Below are positions 25,353-39,276 of a DNA stretch of 64,000 nucleotides, piece after piece. The notes below the pieces were generated by a model that was not told the origin of the DNA, ran no database searches, and saw only the letters and a program-made list of their open reading frames with translations. Position numbers and translations under genes: made by a program. The stretch spans positions 21,828 to 85,827 of the forward strand of contig JAENRP010000185.1 of assembly GCA_024741835.1 (NCBI GenBank), given 5' to 3'. The first letter of the stretch is position 1. Each line of letters opens with the position of its first letter. The stretch comes from Diplocarpon mali. Taxonomy: Eukaryota; Ascomycota; Leotiomycetes; Helotiales; Drepanopezizaceae.

Positions 25353-25549
25353 TATTATATAAAATAGGCGGAGTCTTCACTTATTCTAAAGACCCTTTAC
25401 GTAACTCTACTTAATTATAAACTCTCCCTTTTCTTTCCAAAGTCTCCTTACTATATATATACTAGATAATAATATAATCAATCATCTTTATCTATATTAG
25501 CGAGCCTCTTAAGCGACCTAATGAAGGCCCTCCAGCCGACCGCACCACA
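25353..25549 (+). repeat. Copia E1 3' LTR
   Basis: 197 bp, same length as the 5' LTR, preceded by the polypurine tract CTAGGGGGTA. Confidence 0.9.
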
Positions 25550-25625
25550 TCCTATTAGCTATTTAATACCTATTTAGAATCTTTTAGCAAACTCGGATTA
25601 AACTTTTAATAGAATCCGGAATTCT

Positions 25626-25648
25626 ACTCTTAGGCCTAGCTTATAAGT
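25626..25648 (+). repeat. 23-bp hairpin repeat (Gypsy A copy)
   Basis: Degenerate copy of ACTCGCAGGC / 3 nt / GCCTGCGAGT. The same site in B (31502-31524) and D (56534-56556) has other RIP-type variants, so it was already present in their ancestor. Confidence 0.7.
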
Positions 25649-28550
25649 AAAAGGATAAAAAGACGTCTTTAAATAACTTAGGACTACTACCTACTTTTTT
25701 AATATTAATATTAGAAAATACTAAAAACAATAACAATTTTGAACTTTTTACTAACAATTTATTTAAATCTTTTCAAACTCGTCTTAGTCACTTTAAGATT
25801 GACTCGGATTCTAAACGTTTTTTAAGCCCTTTTGAATTTCAAAGTACTCCTTTTAGCTGTTAATCTCGCAATATTAAAGCTTCCCCTTTACCCCTTATAG
25901 ATTCTATTAACTTAGACAGTTAGTATAAAACGATAATAGCCGCATTTAAGGCTATTATTAGTCACTTTCCCCTTCCTAGTTCCCTTAGCGCTCCTTACTT
26001 TATAGGCGCCAATATTACTAATTTCCTTAAGCAATATAAGGAGACTTATTACGATTTTGGTATTATATAAGAGGATATGATTTCTCGACTTCCTTACTAT
26101 TATAATTATATAAGTAAGGATATTATCAAGTCCCTCCTTGAATAGAAAACTCATAGTTTATAAGAACTCCTTATTAAAGCCTTTAAATCTGAATTCCGCG
26201 AATTTAATAGATAGCAGATTCGCAACACCTTAGCTTTCTTAAAGGAATTTGTTTTAATCACTTATACTCCTAAGGAACTTAAGAACTACTATCGGACTTT
26301 TACTTATATATTAAATACCTTAATTAGTTAGAAAATACTTAGCGAAGTTGAAAGAGGCCGCCTTTTCTTACTCGGATTACCTACTGGCCTTCGAAACAAG
26401 ATCATTAAGCATTTTAGGATCGATAAACAAGACCTTATAACCTTCGCCTTATTTAAGGAATTCTCGGCCTTTGCTTTAAAATCAGATCTTAGTAAAAGAA
26501 CTATTAATACTATAGAGTAGGAAAAAGCCCCTACTCCCTCCTATACTAAAGACTTTAAGAATCTGGTTTAAGAATACTTAAAAGCTTTAAAAGTTATAAA
26601 GGAGGTAAAGAAGAACCTAGTAGTTATACCTTTTACTTATAGGCCTAACTTAAGAGTGAAATCCAACCTTAGAATTAAAGAACTTAAGACCCAATTTACA
26701 GAACTCCAAATCTAAAGCTTAGAAACTAAGATTAATAATCTCTTATAAGAAAAATAGCATATTCCCTAGTTTAGTAATAGACAAAACTCGGCCACTATAA
26801 GCCAACTTAGTAGTTCCTATTACCAGATTCCTACTTCTTATCATTTAGAATAACTAGCTAATATAAGAACGCAATAGCTGGCTAAAGAAGGAGGAATTAA
26901 TCCCAATTAGCACTCTGCTAATATTAATGCTATAAGGTACTAAGGAAACGGTAATAGAAGACGATTAACCTGCAACTTTTGTAATAATAAAGAATCCAAT
27001 TGCACTTTATATAAGTACTGCAACGATTGCCCTCTTTTCCTTTGTTTTATTAATACTAGGATTATATATATTAATAAGTATAGGATGCTTTATATTAAAG
27101 ATCCTAGGCCAGACGCTATCCCTATTAAAAAACACCAGAATCGTTTATAGCTATAGACTATTTAAATAATAATATATAGTATAAAGTAGGATAAGGATTT
27201 AGCCAAATAGAAGCGCATTATCGAAATCAACTCTAAGGTCCTAACTTATATATATATAGGTCCAGCTAGCAATCTACCTAAAGGAGTGCTTACTAACTAA
27301 ACTTCAAACTAGATAGCTATTAAAATCAGAGGTATCTCTATTTTAAGGTAGGTTAATAATAATATATTTACTAATATTAATACTACTTCTGTATTTAGAA
27401 ACCCTTGGAATACTTAGCGTCCTTCTAGATCTACCACTCCTTTAATACTAATAAAACCAGCTAAAGTCCAGAAATCAATATATGCAATTTAAGAATCTTA
27501 ATATAGAGTCCAAATGCTAAAAGATACCTAATAATTTAAAACTGCAATAGATAAGGATAAAGCCAATATAGCAGACGAATTGATCAAAGATATAATAGAC
27601 GAAGATGGCTTTAAGCTTAAAGATTAAGAAGTTAAAGTTATTACGCAGACCCTTGACCTTAAGTAAAAGAGATAAATATTAAAATAGGAAAAATTCGTCG
27701 AAAAATATACTAGTTCAACTGCAATGGAAAAAGCTATAGAGAATGTTATAGCTTAGTAAATTAACCTTACGTTTAAAGACCTATTTGATTTAATTAAACG
27801 CTTTAATAAAGTGCTAAGAAAGCATATCCTAGTTGCCTTTAAAGATTTGAATAATAATAAGGAAATGGAAATTATAATGCGAAAGAACTTTAAGAAGTAC
27901 CTAGCCTTAATTAAATATCTTTAGATTGCAAAAGACAAAGGAATCTAAAGGTACTATAATATTATAGTAATAGCTTTAATATTTTAAAATATCAATCGAA
28001 ATTGTTTAATAGTTGCAATAAAAAGCCCTATTATTATTTATTTTATAAAAGAATTAGTTAAAGCAAAGGCTCTAATCAATTATAGTTCAGAAGTTAATAT
28101 AATAATTAGAAAAGTGGCAGAAATGGCTTAATTGATAATTGTTAGCAATCGACTCCTTATTTATTCAACTATTTTTAAATTGAAATACAATTTTAATAAA
28201 TAGGTGAAAAATGTAAAGGTTAGAGTTAGAGGAATTATTAATTATACTAACTTTCTAATAATAGAGAATTCTTTAAATAACATTCTTTTAAGAATGCCCT
28301 TTATTTTAGAATCTTAGCTAATATTTAACTATCCTAAAGATAGTCTTATAAAAGCTAGTCTTTAGAATATAGATCGATTTTTAAAAGGATAAATGGTTAT
28401 TATAAGAGATATAGCCGAATTTTAAAATAAGGTTTTAAGAAATAATTAACTAGTATAAGGGCTAGGCTTAATGCTAATAAAGGAAGGCACTTAGTAAGGA
28501 GTTATAGTAAAAGAAAGGTAAGTTTACCAATTTTAAATAATAGCGATTTG

Positions 28551-28573
28551 ACTTGCGGTCCTAGACTAAGAGT
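28551..28573 (+). repeat. 23-bp hairpin repeat with extended arms (Gypsy A copy)
   Basis: Outer bases GATTTG (28545-28550) and CAAATC (28574-28579) also pair, giving a palindrome of 35 bp here. The matching B copy is at about 34429-34451. Confidence 0.7.
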
Positions 28574-30586
28574 CAAATCTAGAATTTTGAAAAATAGTGC
28601 AATTAGCGTTTTATTAGCTTAATAATTAAGAAAAAAGAAAAATAAGGTAAAGAAGAGAGTTCGTTTTACAAATTTCGATAATTCACTAATTATTTTAAAA
28701 AACCTAAAAACCACTTATAGGCCAGACCTACAAATGAAAAATAATAAAATTACTAATAATATTTCTATCTATACACTTTAAATTAATAACTTAGAAAATC
28801 TTTTATTTATTTTTAAAAAGGAAAATTCGAACCGTTTTATAGGATTTAATAAAAAAGGAAAGAAGTAGAAAAGTATAGTACTAGCTAATATTCGAACTAT
28901 ATATAAAAGCAAGGCTAATAAAGTATAACCAATAGATTAAGGAATCTCTAATAGCTTAAAGCTTAAAGGACTGAATAATTAGTTTAAATAAGATAAGAAG
29001 CTTTGACCTCTAAAGCTAAGTAGTAAATTCGATAAGTTTATTAAAAGCAGATTTTCTAATAAACCTATCAGATATTAGCTAATAAAAGAATGTTTTAATA
29101 TATTAAAAATTGGAAATGACTTAATAGAATAAGAATGCGAACTACTTTATAAAACCTTAACAAATCGAAAGGACGCTTTAGCTTTTGATTAAACGGAACT
29201 TAGCTAGATTTAAAAAGAGGTTACGCCTTATATTAAAATTAAGATAATATCTTATAAAGCTTAGTAAGAGAAAACATTTAAGGTTCTTAAAGCTCTTTAA
29301 GAAAAGGTAATCGAAATGTTAAAGGATAGGTTAAAGCAAGGTATTCTTAAGTTCTGTAATAGCCCTTATAAGAATAAATAGTTCCTAGTTGCTAAGAAAG
29401 AAAAGGGAATTTACAAACTAATAATAGTAGTAGTAGAAATGAACTAAGTAACTATTAAAGATGCTAACGTTCCTTTAAATATAAATGAGTTCTTAAATGA
29501 ATTCGCAGGATTAACCTATAGCTTTCTTATTAACTTTTTCTTTAAATATAACTAATTCATTCTTAATATTAAATCAAGAGATATAATAGCAATTCAAACC
29601 TCTCTTAAGCTACTTTAGATAATAAGATTACCTTAAGGGGCTATAAATTCGATTGCTTAATTTGTCTAAGTAATCTATAAGATACTAGTAGATTGTATAC
29701 CTAATATTATACTCCCTTATATAAATGATATAGGAATAAAAGGATTAAGATCATTCTATAACTATAAAGAAGTTCTCCTTAGTATATAATAATTTATAAT
29801 AGAATATATTTAGAACTTGGACTAAGTACTTATATAATTTAAAAGGGTAAGAGTAATAGTTAGTCTGAAGTTATAATACTATCTTCTATTAATGGAAATT
29901 GTTAGTTTTATTATTAATTCTAATAGCCGAAGTCCTTAAAGGGCTAAAGTACTTAAAATTGATAAATAGAAGAGGTATAATAATATGGCAGAAGCTCGCG
30001 CATTTATTAGTATTATAGTATACTATCGCATTTAGATTAAGGATTTTATTAAAAAGGTAGTACCTATTTACGCCTTATTTTAGAAAGGGGCTGAGTTTTA
30101 ATAGGAGGAACCTTAAATGAAGGCTATAAAACAACTGAAGTAAGCATTGCTTAAAGCGCTATATCTAATTAAAATAGACTATAGAGCTAACGCTAGGCCA
30201 ATTATACTAATAGTTGACGTAAGCTTAATCAAATAGGGTACTATCCTTTAATAAGCTAATAGCTAATAGAAAAGACATTTAGCTCGCTTTAAAAGTAGTC
30301 TTTAGAATTTAGTAGAGATAAAGTATAATATTATTAAGTGGGAATGCAAAGGCGCTTTAAAGGCAATAAAAAAGATAAGAAGCGACCTTTATAATACTTA
30401 CTTTATCCTTAAAACTAATGTTAAAGTGCTAATAGAATAATTGAATAGAGCTGTAAGCGACCTATTAAAAGCCTTACTAATAAAATAGATTGCTTAGATA
30501 AGACTAATAGACTTTAAAGTCAAATATATTCTAAGGATGAAAAATACTATTACTAACGGCCTTTTAAGAAGAAATCGCCTTTATTA

Positions 30587-30827
30587 TGGAGACCTGAGAT
30601 GGATAGGTCTCGTGATATATATCACATGATCGGCGCAGGACGGCAGGAGGATAAAAGGGCCATCTTCTATATATAGAGACAGCGCATATCGCCATAGTAC
30701 TAAATATACCCTATACTTGGGACTTGTTCCTAACATCTTATTTAAAAGAGCCCGCTTATAGTACTTCCTCCTCTTGTTTTTAGGTCTTCCCTTAGGCCTA
30801 TTCTTGTATTATCTCCCTTCAGTTTTA
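30587..30827 (+). repeat. Gypsy B 5' LTR
   Basis: Begins TGGAGACCTGAGATGG. Less mutated than the A and D LTRs (keeps TCACATGATCGGCGCAGG). Differences to the 3' LTR are transitions. Confidence 0.88.
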
Positions 30828-31501
30828 TATTAGTGACCTATGCAAGGACCGATTTCTTAAGATTTCCGTCTCTATACGACCTTATCGATCTCTTAATTTG
30901 CAAATAAGAGACCGGCCTTTGAAATACGTCTTTAAAATACTTATAGCATTTTGATTAACTTTAAAACCCTTATCTTTAATCGCTTAATTACTTAGAACTA
31001 TCGATTTTCATTTAGCAACTATTAATAACCTTAGATTTTCCCTTTTCAGCTCTGCTCCGAAAACCCCTATTTTCTTCCTTAACTCCGAGATTTTCGGAAT
31101 TTTCGGCTTCCTAGTATGAAAAGTTTGGCGGACTTTATAATAGCAATCTTAAATAGCAGTAGTTTCGAGTACTCGAGTAATACTAAGCGCAAACTTCAAC
31201 TAGAAGTGCCTCCTTAGAATCCTTAAAAATCCAAATCTAATAATTCAGCCGCCTTAGCTTAATAAAACTTTAAAAATTGCCCTAGAATCGTCTCTAGAGA
31301 CCCCTTTATTCTAAAGACTAATAGGAATTAGCCTAAAGGCTAAGAAGAATCTTAAATACAAACCTTATCTTAGAAATTGGTCTTAGATTAAGTAAACCTT
31401 ATCTTATTACAATTAGTTGTAACGCTCTTATTAGCTATTTAGCACCTACTTAAAATCTCTTAGCAAACTTGGATTAAACTTTTAGCAAAATCCGGAATTC
31501 C

Positions 31502-31524
31502 ACTCCTAGGCCTAGCCTATAAGT
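31502..31524 (+). repeat. 23-bp hairpin repeat (Gypsy B leader copy)
   Basis: ACTCCTAGGC, CTA, GCCTATAAGT. Same position as copies in A and D. Confidence 0.7.
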
Positions 31525-31729
31525 AGGAGGATAAAAAGATATCCTTAAACAACTTAGGACTACCACCTACTTTTTCAATATTAATACTAGAAAATACTAA
31601 AAACAATAACAATTTTAAACTTTTCACTAACCCTTTATCTAAATCTTTTTAAACTCATCCTAATTACTCTAAGATCGACTCGGATTTTAAATGTTCTTTA
31701 AGCCCTTTTAAATTTCAAAGTACTCCTCT

Positions 31730-34700
31730 TAGCAATTAATCATATGATATTAAAGCTTCTTATTTGCCTCCTATAGATTCTATCAATCCAGATAGTCAAT
31801 ATAAAACGATAATAGCCGCATTTAAGGCTATTATTAGCCACTTTCCCCTCCCTAGTTCCCTTAGTGCTCCTTACTTTATAAGAGCTAATATTACTAATTT
31901 CCTTAAGCAATATAAAGAAACTTATTACGATTTTGGTATTTTATAAGCAGATATGATTTTTCAGCTTCCTTACTACTATAATTATATAAGTAAAGATATT
32001 ATCAAATCCCTTCTTAAATAGAAGATATATAATTCATAGGAACTCCTTATTAAGGCTCTTAAGTCTAAATTCTGAGAATTTAATAGATAGTAGATTCGCA
32101 ATACTTTAGCTTTCTTAAAGGAATTTGTTTTAATCACTTAAACTCCTAAGGAATTTAAGAACTACTATCAGACTTTTACTTATATATTAAATACCTTAAT
32201 CAGTTAGAAAATACTTAGCGAAGTTGAAAGAGGTCGCCTTTTCTTACTTAAATTACCTATTAGCCTTCGAAATAAGATCATTAAGCATTTTAAGATTAAT
32301 AAGTAAGACCCTATAACCTTTGCCTTATTTAAGGAATTCTCGGCCTTTGCTTTAAAATCAGATCTTAGTAAGAGAACCATTAATGCTATAGAGTAGGAAA
32401 AAGCCTTTACTCCCTCTTATACTAAAGACCTTAAGAGCCTAGTCCAAGAATACTCAAAGGCTTTAAAAGTCATAAAGGAGGTAAAGAAGAACCTAGTAGT
32501 TATACCTTTCACTCGCAGGCCTAACCTAGGAGTAAGATCTAACCTTAGAATTAAGGAACTTAAGACCTAATTTGCAAAACTCTAAATCTAAAGCTTAGAA
32601 ACTAGGATTAATAATCTCTTATAGGAAAAACAGTATATTCTGCAATTTAGTAATAGGTAAAACTCAGCTACTATAAGCCAACCTAGTAGTTCCTATTACC
32701 AGACTCCTGCTTCTTATTATTCAGAATAACTAGCTAATATAAGAATGCAATAGCTAGCTAAAGAAGGAGGAATTGATCCTAACTAGCACTTTGCTAATAT
32801 TAATACTATAGGGTACTAAGGAAACGGCAATAGAAGACAACTAACCTGCAACTTTTGCAATAATAAAGAACCTAACTGCACTTTATATAAGTATCGCAAC
32901 AATTGCCCTCTTTTCCTTCGTTTTATTAATACTAAGGTCATATATATTAATAAGTATAGGATGCTTTGCATTAAAGATCCTAGGCTAGAAGCTATCCTTA
33001 TTAAAAAGCACTAGAATCACTTATAATTATAAACTATTCGAATAATAATATATAGTATAAAATAGGATGAGAATTTAGTCGAATAATAGCATATTATAAA
33101 TATAAATGCTAAAACTCCAACTTATATATATATAGGTCCAATTAGCAACCTACCTAAGGGAGTTCTTAAGGACCCAGCTTCTAACCAAATAGCTATAGAA
33201 GTTAAAGGCATCTCTATCTTAGGGTAGGTTAATAATAATATATCTACTAATATTAATACTGCTTTTATATTTAGAAACCCTCGGAATACTCAACGCCTTT
33301 CTAAATCTACTACTCCTTTAATACTAATAAAACCAGCTAAAGTCTAGAAATCAATGCGTGTAACTTAGGAATCTTAATATAAAGTCTAAATGCTAAAAGA
33401 TACCTAATAATCTAAAACTGTAGTAGACGAAAATAAAGCCGATATAGCAGACGAATTGATCAGAGATATAATAAACGAAGATAGCTCTAAGCTTAAAGAT
33501 TAAGAAGTCGAAGTTATTGCGTAGACCCTTGACCTTAAGCGAAAGAGATAGATATTAAAACGGGAGAAATTCATCGACAAATACGCTAGTTCAATCGCAA
33601 TAGAGAAAGCTATAAAAAATATTATAGCCTAGCAAATTAACCTTATATTCAAAGACCTATTTAGTTTAACTAAACGCTTTAATAAAGTGCTAAGAAAGCA
33701 TATCCTAATTGCCTTTAAAGATTTAAATAATAATAAGGAAATGGAAATTATAATATAAAAGAACTTTAAGAAGCACCTAGCCTTAATCAAATGTCTTTAA
33801 ATTGCAAAAGATAAAGGAACCTAAAGGTATTATAATATTATAGCAATAGCTTTAATATCTTAGAATATTAATCGAAATTGTTTAGCAGTTGCAATAAAAA
33901 GCCCTATTATTATTTATTTAATAAAAGAATTAATTAAAGCAAAGGCTCTAATTGATTATAGTTTAAAAGTTAATGCGATAACTAAAAAGATAGTAGAAAT
34001 GGCTCAATTGATAATCGTTAGCGATCGATTCCTTATTTATTCGACTGTCTCTAGATTAAAATACAATTTTAATAAATAAGTGAAAAACGTAAAGATTAAA
34101 GTTAAAGGAATCGTTAATTATACTAACTTTCTAATAATAGAGAATTCTTTAAATGATATTCTTTTAAAAATGCCCTTTATTTTAAAATCTTAGCTAACAT
34201 TTAACTATTTTAAAGATAGGCTTATAAAAGCTAGCCTTTAGAATACGGATCGATCCTTAGAAGGATAAATAGTTATTATAAGAGATATAGCCGAATTCTA
34301 AAATAAGGTTTTAAGAAACGATTAGCTAGTATAAGGGCTAAGCTTAATGCTAGTAAAGGAAGGCACCTAGCGAGGAGTTATAGCAAAAGAAAGGTGAGTT
34401 TGCCAATTTTAAATAATAGCGATTTAACTTATAGTCCTAAACTAAGAGTCAAATCGCGAATTTTGAAAAATAGTGCAATCGGCGTTTTATTAGCTTAATA
34501 ATTAAGAAAAAAGAAAAATAAAGTAGAGAAGAGAGTTCGTTTTATAAATTTCAATAATTCACTAATCATTTTGAAAAACTTAAAAACCACTTATAAGCCA
34601 GACCTATAAGTGAAAAATAATAAAATTACTAATAATATTTCTATCTACGCACTTTAAATTAATAACTTAGAAAATCTTTTATTTGTTTTTAAAAAGGAAG

Positions 34701-37700
34701 ATTCGGACCGTTTTATAGGATTTGATAAAAAAGGAAAAAAGCAGAGAAGTATAGTATTAGCTAATATTCGAACTATATATAAAAGCAAGGCTGATAAAGT
34801 ATAACTAGTAGATTTAGGAATCTCTAATGGCTTAAAGCTTAAAGGATTGGATAATTGGTTTAAATAAGATAAGAAGCTTCGACCTCTAAAGCTAGGTAGC
34901 AAATTCAACAAGTTCATTATAGGTAGATTTTCTAATAAACCCATCGGATATCAGCTAATAAAAGAACGTTTTAATATACTGAAAATTAAAGATAACTTAA
35001 TAGAATAAGAACGCGAACTACTTTATAAAACCTTAACAAATCAAGAGGACACTTTAGCTTTTGACTAGACGGAACTTAGCCAGATTCGAGAAGAGGTCAC
35101 ACCTTATATTAAGATTAAGATAATACCTTATAAAGCCTAGTAAGAGAAAACATTTAAGGTCCTTAAAGCTCTTTAAGAAAAGGTAATCGAAATATTAAAG
35201 GATAAGCTGAAGTAAGGTATTCTCAAGTTCTATAATAGCTCTTATAGGAACAAATAGTTCCTAGTTGCTAAGAAAGAGAAAGGAACTTACAAATTAATAA
35301 TAGTAGTAGTAAAGATGAACTAAGTAACTATTAAGGACGCCAACGTTCCTTTAAATATAGATAAGTTCTTAAATAAATTCGTAGGATTAATCTATAGCTC
35401 TCTTATTAACTTCTTCTTTAGATATAACCAATTCATTCTTAATGTTAAATCGAAAGATATAATAGCAATTCAAACCCCTCTTAAGCTACTTCAGATAATA
35501 AGATTACCTTAAGAGGCTATAAATTCGATCGCTTAATTTATCTAAGTAATCTATAAGATACTAGTAGATTATATACCTAATATTATACTCCTTTATATAG
35601 ATAATATAAGAGTAAAAGGATTAAGATCATTTTATAACTATAAAGAAGTTCTCCTTAGTATATAACAATTTATAATAGAACACATTTAGAACCTGGACTA
35701 GGTGCTTATACGATTCGAAAGGATAAGAGCAACAATTGGTCCAAAGTTATAATACTATCTCCTATCGATAGAAATTATTGGTTTTATTATTAATTCTAAT
35801 AGCTAAAGTCCTTAAAGGGCTAAAGTACTCAAAATCGATAAATAGAAGAGGTATGATAATATAGTAGAAGCTTGCGCGTTTATTAGAGTTATAGTATACT
35901 ATCGCATTTGGATTAAGGATTTCGCTAAAAAGGCAGCACCTATTTACTCCTTATTTCGGAAAAGGGCTGAGTTTCAATAGGAGAAACCCTAAATAGAGGC
36001 TATAAAACAACTAAAGCAAGCGTTACTTAAGGCGCCTTATTTGATTAAAATAGACTATAGAGCCGACGCTAGGCCAATTATACTAATAGTTAACGCAAGC
36101 TTAATTAAATAGGGTGCCGTCCTTTAATAAGCTAATAGCTAATAGAAAAGACATCTAGCTTGCTTTGAAAGTAGTCTTTAGAATCTAATAGAGATAAAGT
36201 ATAATACTATTAAATAGGAATGCAAAGGCGCTCTAAAGGCGATGAAAAAGATAAGAAGCGACCTTTATAGTACTTACTTCATTCTTAAAACTAATGCTAA
36301 AGTGCTAGTAGAATAATTAAATAGAGCTGCAAGCGACCTATTAAGAGCCTTACTAATGAAATGGATTGCTTAAATAAGACTAATAGACTTTAAAGTCAAA
36401 TATATTTTAAGAATAAAAAACACTACTACTAACGGCCTTTTAAGAAGAACTCGGCCCTACTCCTTTAATTTGATTAAAGAAGATGAAATAGATATTAATA
36501 AGTAGATAGAAAACGAAATTGGTTATCTATCGATATATTGCCTTAAAAGGACTCGATTCGCAGGCCTAGCCCGCGAGTCAAATAAGAGAATTTTATTACT
36601 TAACTACTTAGGTAACTTTAAAGAAATCGCAAAGTTTTTAATTACGCTTAAACAACTAAAGACGGTTGCTTTTAAGGATTTTTAAAAATTTAAAGCTAAA
36701 GCTTTAATTTATCTAATGTAAAGAAGACGATTGTTTAAAAGGAGTAATAACTTATTCCTTATACGACTCTGCTTAGATAATAAAAAACTAAGGGCTAAGA
36801 CTATCTAGGATATTTATAAGGAAACTGGCTATTAAGGAGCTAAGTCTACTTACTACTAACTCTTGAGAAAATTCTTTTAGAAAAGCTCTTTTAAGGACTG
36901 CAAAGCTTTTATAAAGAGTTGCGTCCCTTATTAGAAATGAAAACCTAGTTATAAGGAAAATCCCTTATTCCTAACCTAGCTATTAGGCCTTTTTTATAAA
37001 GTCAGTCTTAATATTATATAAGTACTAACTACTAAGAATAGGATAATATATTTTACTTTAGCAAAGGAAGACCTATTAAGATAGCCTAAAGGACGACCTT
37101 TAAGATCTGCTAACTCTGAATCTATTGCGAAGTTCCTTTAGGAAGACGTAGTCTATTGCTATAGACTTTTTAGCAAATTAACTATTAATAGAGGCCTTGA
37201 AAATAAAGGAGTAGTTAAAGCTTTCTTGCGAAAATATAGTATTAAACGGGTTCAAATCTTAGTATATAACTCGAAAGCTAATAGAATAGTAGAATAAGGA
37301 TACTATAACATTCTTAATAGTCTATCTAAAGTTACTTATAAAGGATTTAAGGATTAGATAAAATACTTTTATAGAATACTCTTTACTTATTAAACGATAA
37401 TCTATAAACTAATTAGAATTATACTATTCTTCCTTATCTATAGTAAAGAGGCATAGCTCCCTCTTGAATCCTAATAGCCTATTTAAAGATTATTCAACTA
37501 TAGTCAAATTTAAAACTGTTCCGATTTGCTTGCAATAAGATGCCGACAACTTAAGCTCTAAGATATAGATATAAAGGAAATCATTTTGCGAAAGAAACGA
37601 TATTAGGAAAAAGCTAAGGAAGCGTAAGCTGCTTCTAAAGTACTTAAAACGCACCCTATTTAAAAAGATGATCTCGTCCTAGTCTACGATATTATAAGAA

Positions 37701-38050
37701 GTATTAATATATTAGCAGATACTAAACTTGACTATCAATAGCTTAGTCTATTTAAGGTTAAATTTAAGTAAAAAGATAAGGGATACTATTCTCTTTAAGA
37801 ACTTAATAGAATCGATATTAAAGGAACCTTTGCAGCCAACCGACTAAAGCGCTTTTACTAATGCGATTAGACCTTATTCCCTTTAAAAGACGAATCTGAA
37901 ATTGATACTACCTCCGAATCTTCTATAAGAACCGATGGTAATATAAGCAATTTTGAACCCTTAGACGAAGACTAAGATTTTTCCAACTTAACCTATAAGC
38001 CGGTCCTATAAGTAAAGAATATTAAAATACCTAATTAATCGCAACCCTAA
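31730..38050 (+). pseudogene. Gypsy B gag-pol, RIP-inactivated
   Basis: Order as in A: gag with an intact 60-codon stretch (31764-31946), zinc knuckle near 32,850 (CNFCNNKEPNCTLYKY), protease-like region near 33,950-34,150, reverse transcriptase with LLYIDNI (near 35,590) for YIDD, RNase H about 35,990-36,420, integrase about 36,600-37,800 with the zinc-region end SCVPYQK near 36,910. Relative to A the sequence is complete through integrase. Stops are scattered and are nearly all TAA/TAG. The integrase ends near 37,870 in a kinked acidic tail; what follows is not typical of a Gypsy element. Confidence 0.85.
36556..36578 (+). repeat. 23-bp hairpin repeat, near-perfect copy
   Basis: ATTCGCAGGC, CTA, GCCCGCGAGT, followed by CAAAT. 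Lies in pol just before the integrase. The matching site in A (about 46,443) is strongly mutated. Confidence 0.8.
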
Positions 38051-39253
38051 GTCATTATTCTTAAAATATCCGAAGAACGCAAGCGGGAATACTAAACGAT
38101 TTCCTAGCTTATTAATTATCTTACCTTCCTTTAATCCTTATTTTTACATTTTCGGCAAGGTCGCTTCCTTTATTATTTAAAATATAGATCTTTTAAGATT
38201 ACTTTAAATTCTTACTTGCTTTAACTTATTTTACATTCTTAATATTAGCCTTTAATTATAACATTCCTATTACTTTCCTTAAATAATAAATAAAAAGTCC
38301 AATTTCCTTAATATATATATAGTAAACCTATTGCAGCTTATATGCCCTTTTAATTCTTATACCCTATTAAACTCTCTTATTTATACTCCCTATCTTTCAT
38401 AAGCAATATGCCTTTAAAGAACTTATAAATGGTTTTATCTATTGCGATAAGGGATAAATAAGCACTAGTTATAAACTTCTCTTAGGATAGTAGAGCTATT
38501 GCATTATTAGAGAGCTTTAAATCGACCTACGCAGCCTTAGGAGATATAAAGTAATAAAAACTCCTTTTAGCTTACGCGAATACTATTAGCAACCTTTTAA
38601 CCTAAGTAGCCCTTAGAATTCTCCAATTTAACAACTTCTTAATTAAAGAATTAAGACTAAAGGGAATCTCCAGAGAGGAATTCTTAGCCGACGCAGATTA
38701 ATATATAACCTTGGCCGATACTTTTAAAATAGACTAAGATAAAAGGGAAGAATCTATTCGATAACTAGATAATTTAGCTACTAATAAGAAAGGACTCTTA
38801 TTTTATTCACATTTCCTAACAAATATTAATTCTAATAATAGAAGGCAAGTATTATTAAAAATTCTTAAGGAAAACACTCCTATAGCTAGAGCTATTCAAA
38901 TTCTCAATTTCTTTATCATTTAAAAAGGAGTAGCAAAATTCTAAGATAATCGAATTCGCGGTCGCAGATTTATAAGCCTATCTAATGCAGTACTTATAGC
39001 AGCTAATAGAACTATAAAAAGATCAAATTAAGCTATAGATATTACCCTATCTAATAGCACTATTATTAATATACTAAGGCTCTACGCTTCTGCTTATAGT
39101 TTGCTTATTTTAAAAGAAAACTGGACTCTTATATTAGAATTTAAATAAGATTTCTTTAATAATAAAGAAGAGAATTGGTTATTTATAATTAAGCCTGCTT
39201 TAAAATTCGCCTTTTAACTTAAAGATTTAATAAGCGCTAAACTATATAATTTA

Positions 39254-39276
39254 ACTCGCGGTCCTAGACTAAAAGT
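39254..39276 (+). repeat. 23-bp hairpin repeat in X1
   Basis: ACTCGCGGTC, CTA, GACTAAAAGT; left arm unmutated. Read in frame as TRGPRLKV. Confidence 0.7.

Larger units (their letters stand above)
17955..25549 (+). mobile_element. Copia E1, complete 7.6-kb Ty1/Copia element
   Basis: 7,595 bp flanked by the 5-bp duplication TCCTA (17950-17954 and 25550-25554). Ends are TGTTGTG and CACCACA. Two 197-bp LTRs, a primer site GTTATAAGCCC directly inside the left LTR, and a purine run CTAGGGGGTA directly left of the right LTR. It sits in the leader of Gypsy A: uninterrupted copies at 31418 and 56451 read straight through this point. An unusually long 1.4-kb region lies between the RNase H end (about 23,900) and the 3' LTR. 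Confidence 0.92.
25550..30586 (+). pseudogene. Gypsy A gag-pol, 5' two thirds
   Basis: Second piece of Gypsy A. Gag is readable from about 25,880 (TIIAAFKAIISHFPLPSSL; FLKQYKETYYDFG). A zinc knuckle CNFC...NCTLYKYCNDC lies near 26,970, a protease-like region near 28,080-28,300, reverse transcriptase about 29,200-29,930 (KFCNSPYRNKQFLVAKKEKG; LPYINDIG in place of YIDD), and RNase H about 30,050-30,560. Many stops, nearly all TAA/TAG. Broken off by Gypsy B at the start of integrase. Confidence 0.82.

Noticed and set aside
25912..26154. Minus-strand 80-codon frame, repeated at 56820-57062
   Set aside because: Antisense of Gypsy gag in A and D; sense strand shows the gag homology.
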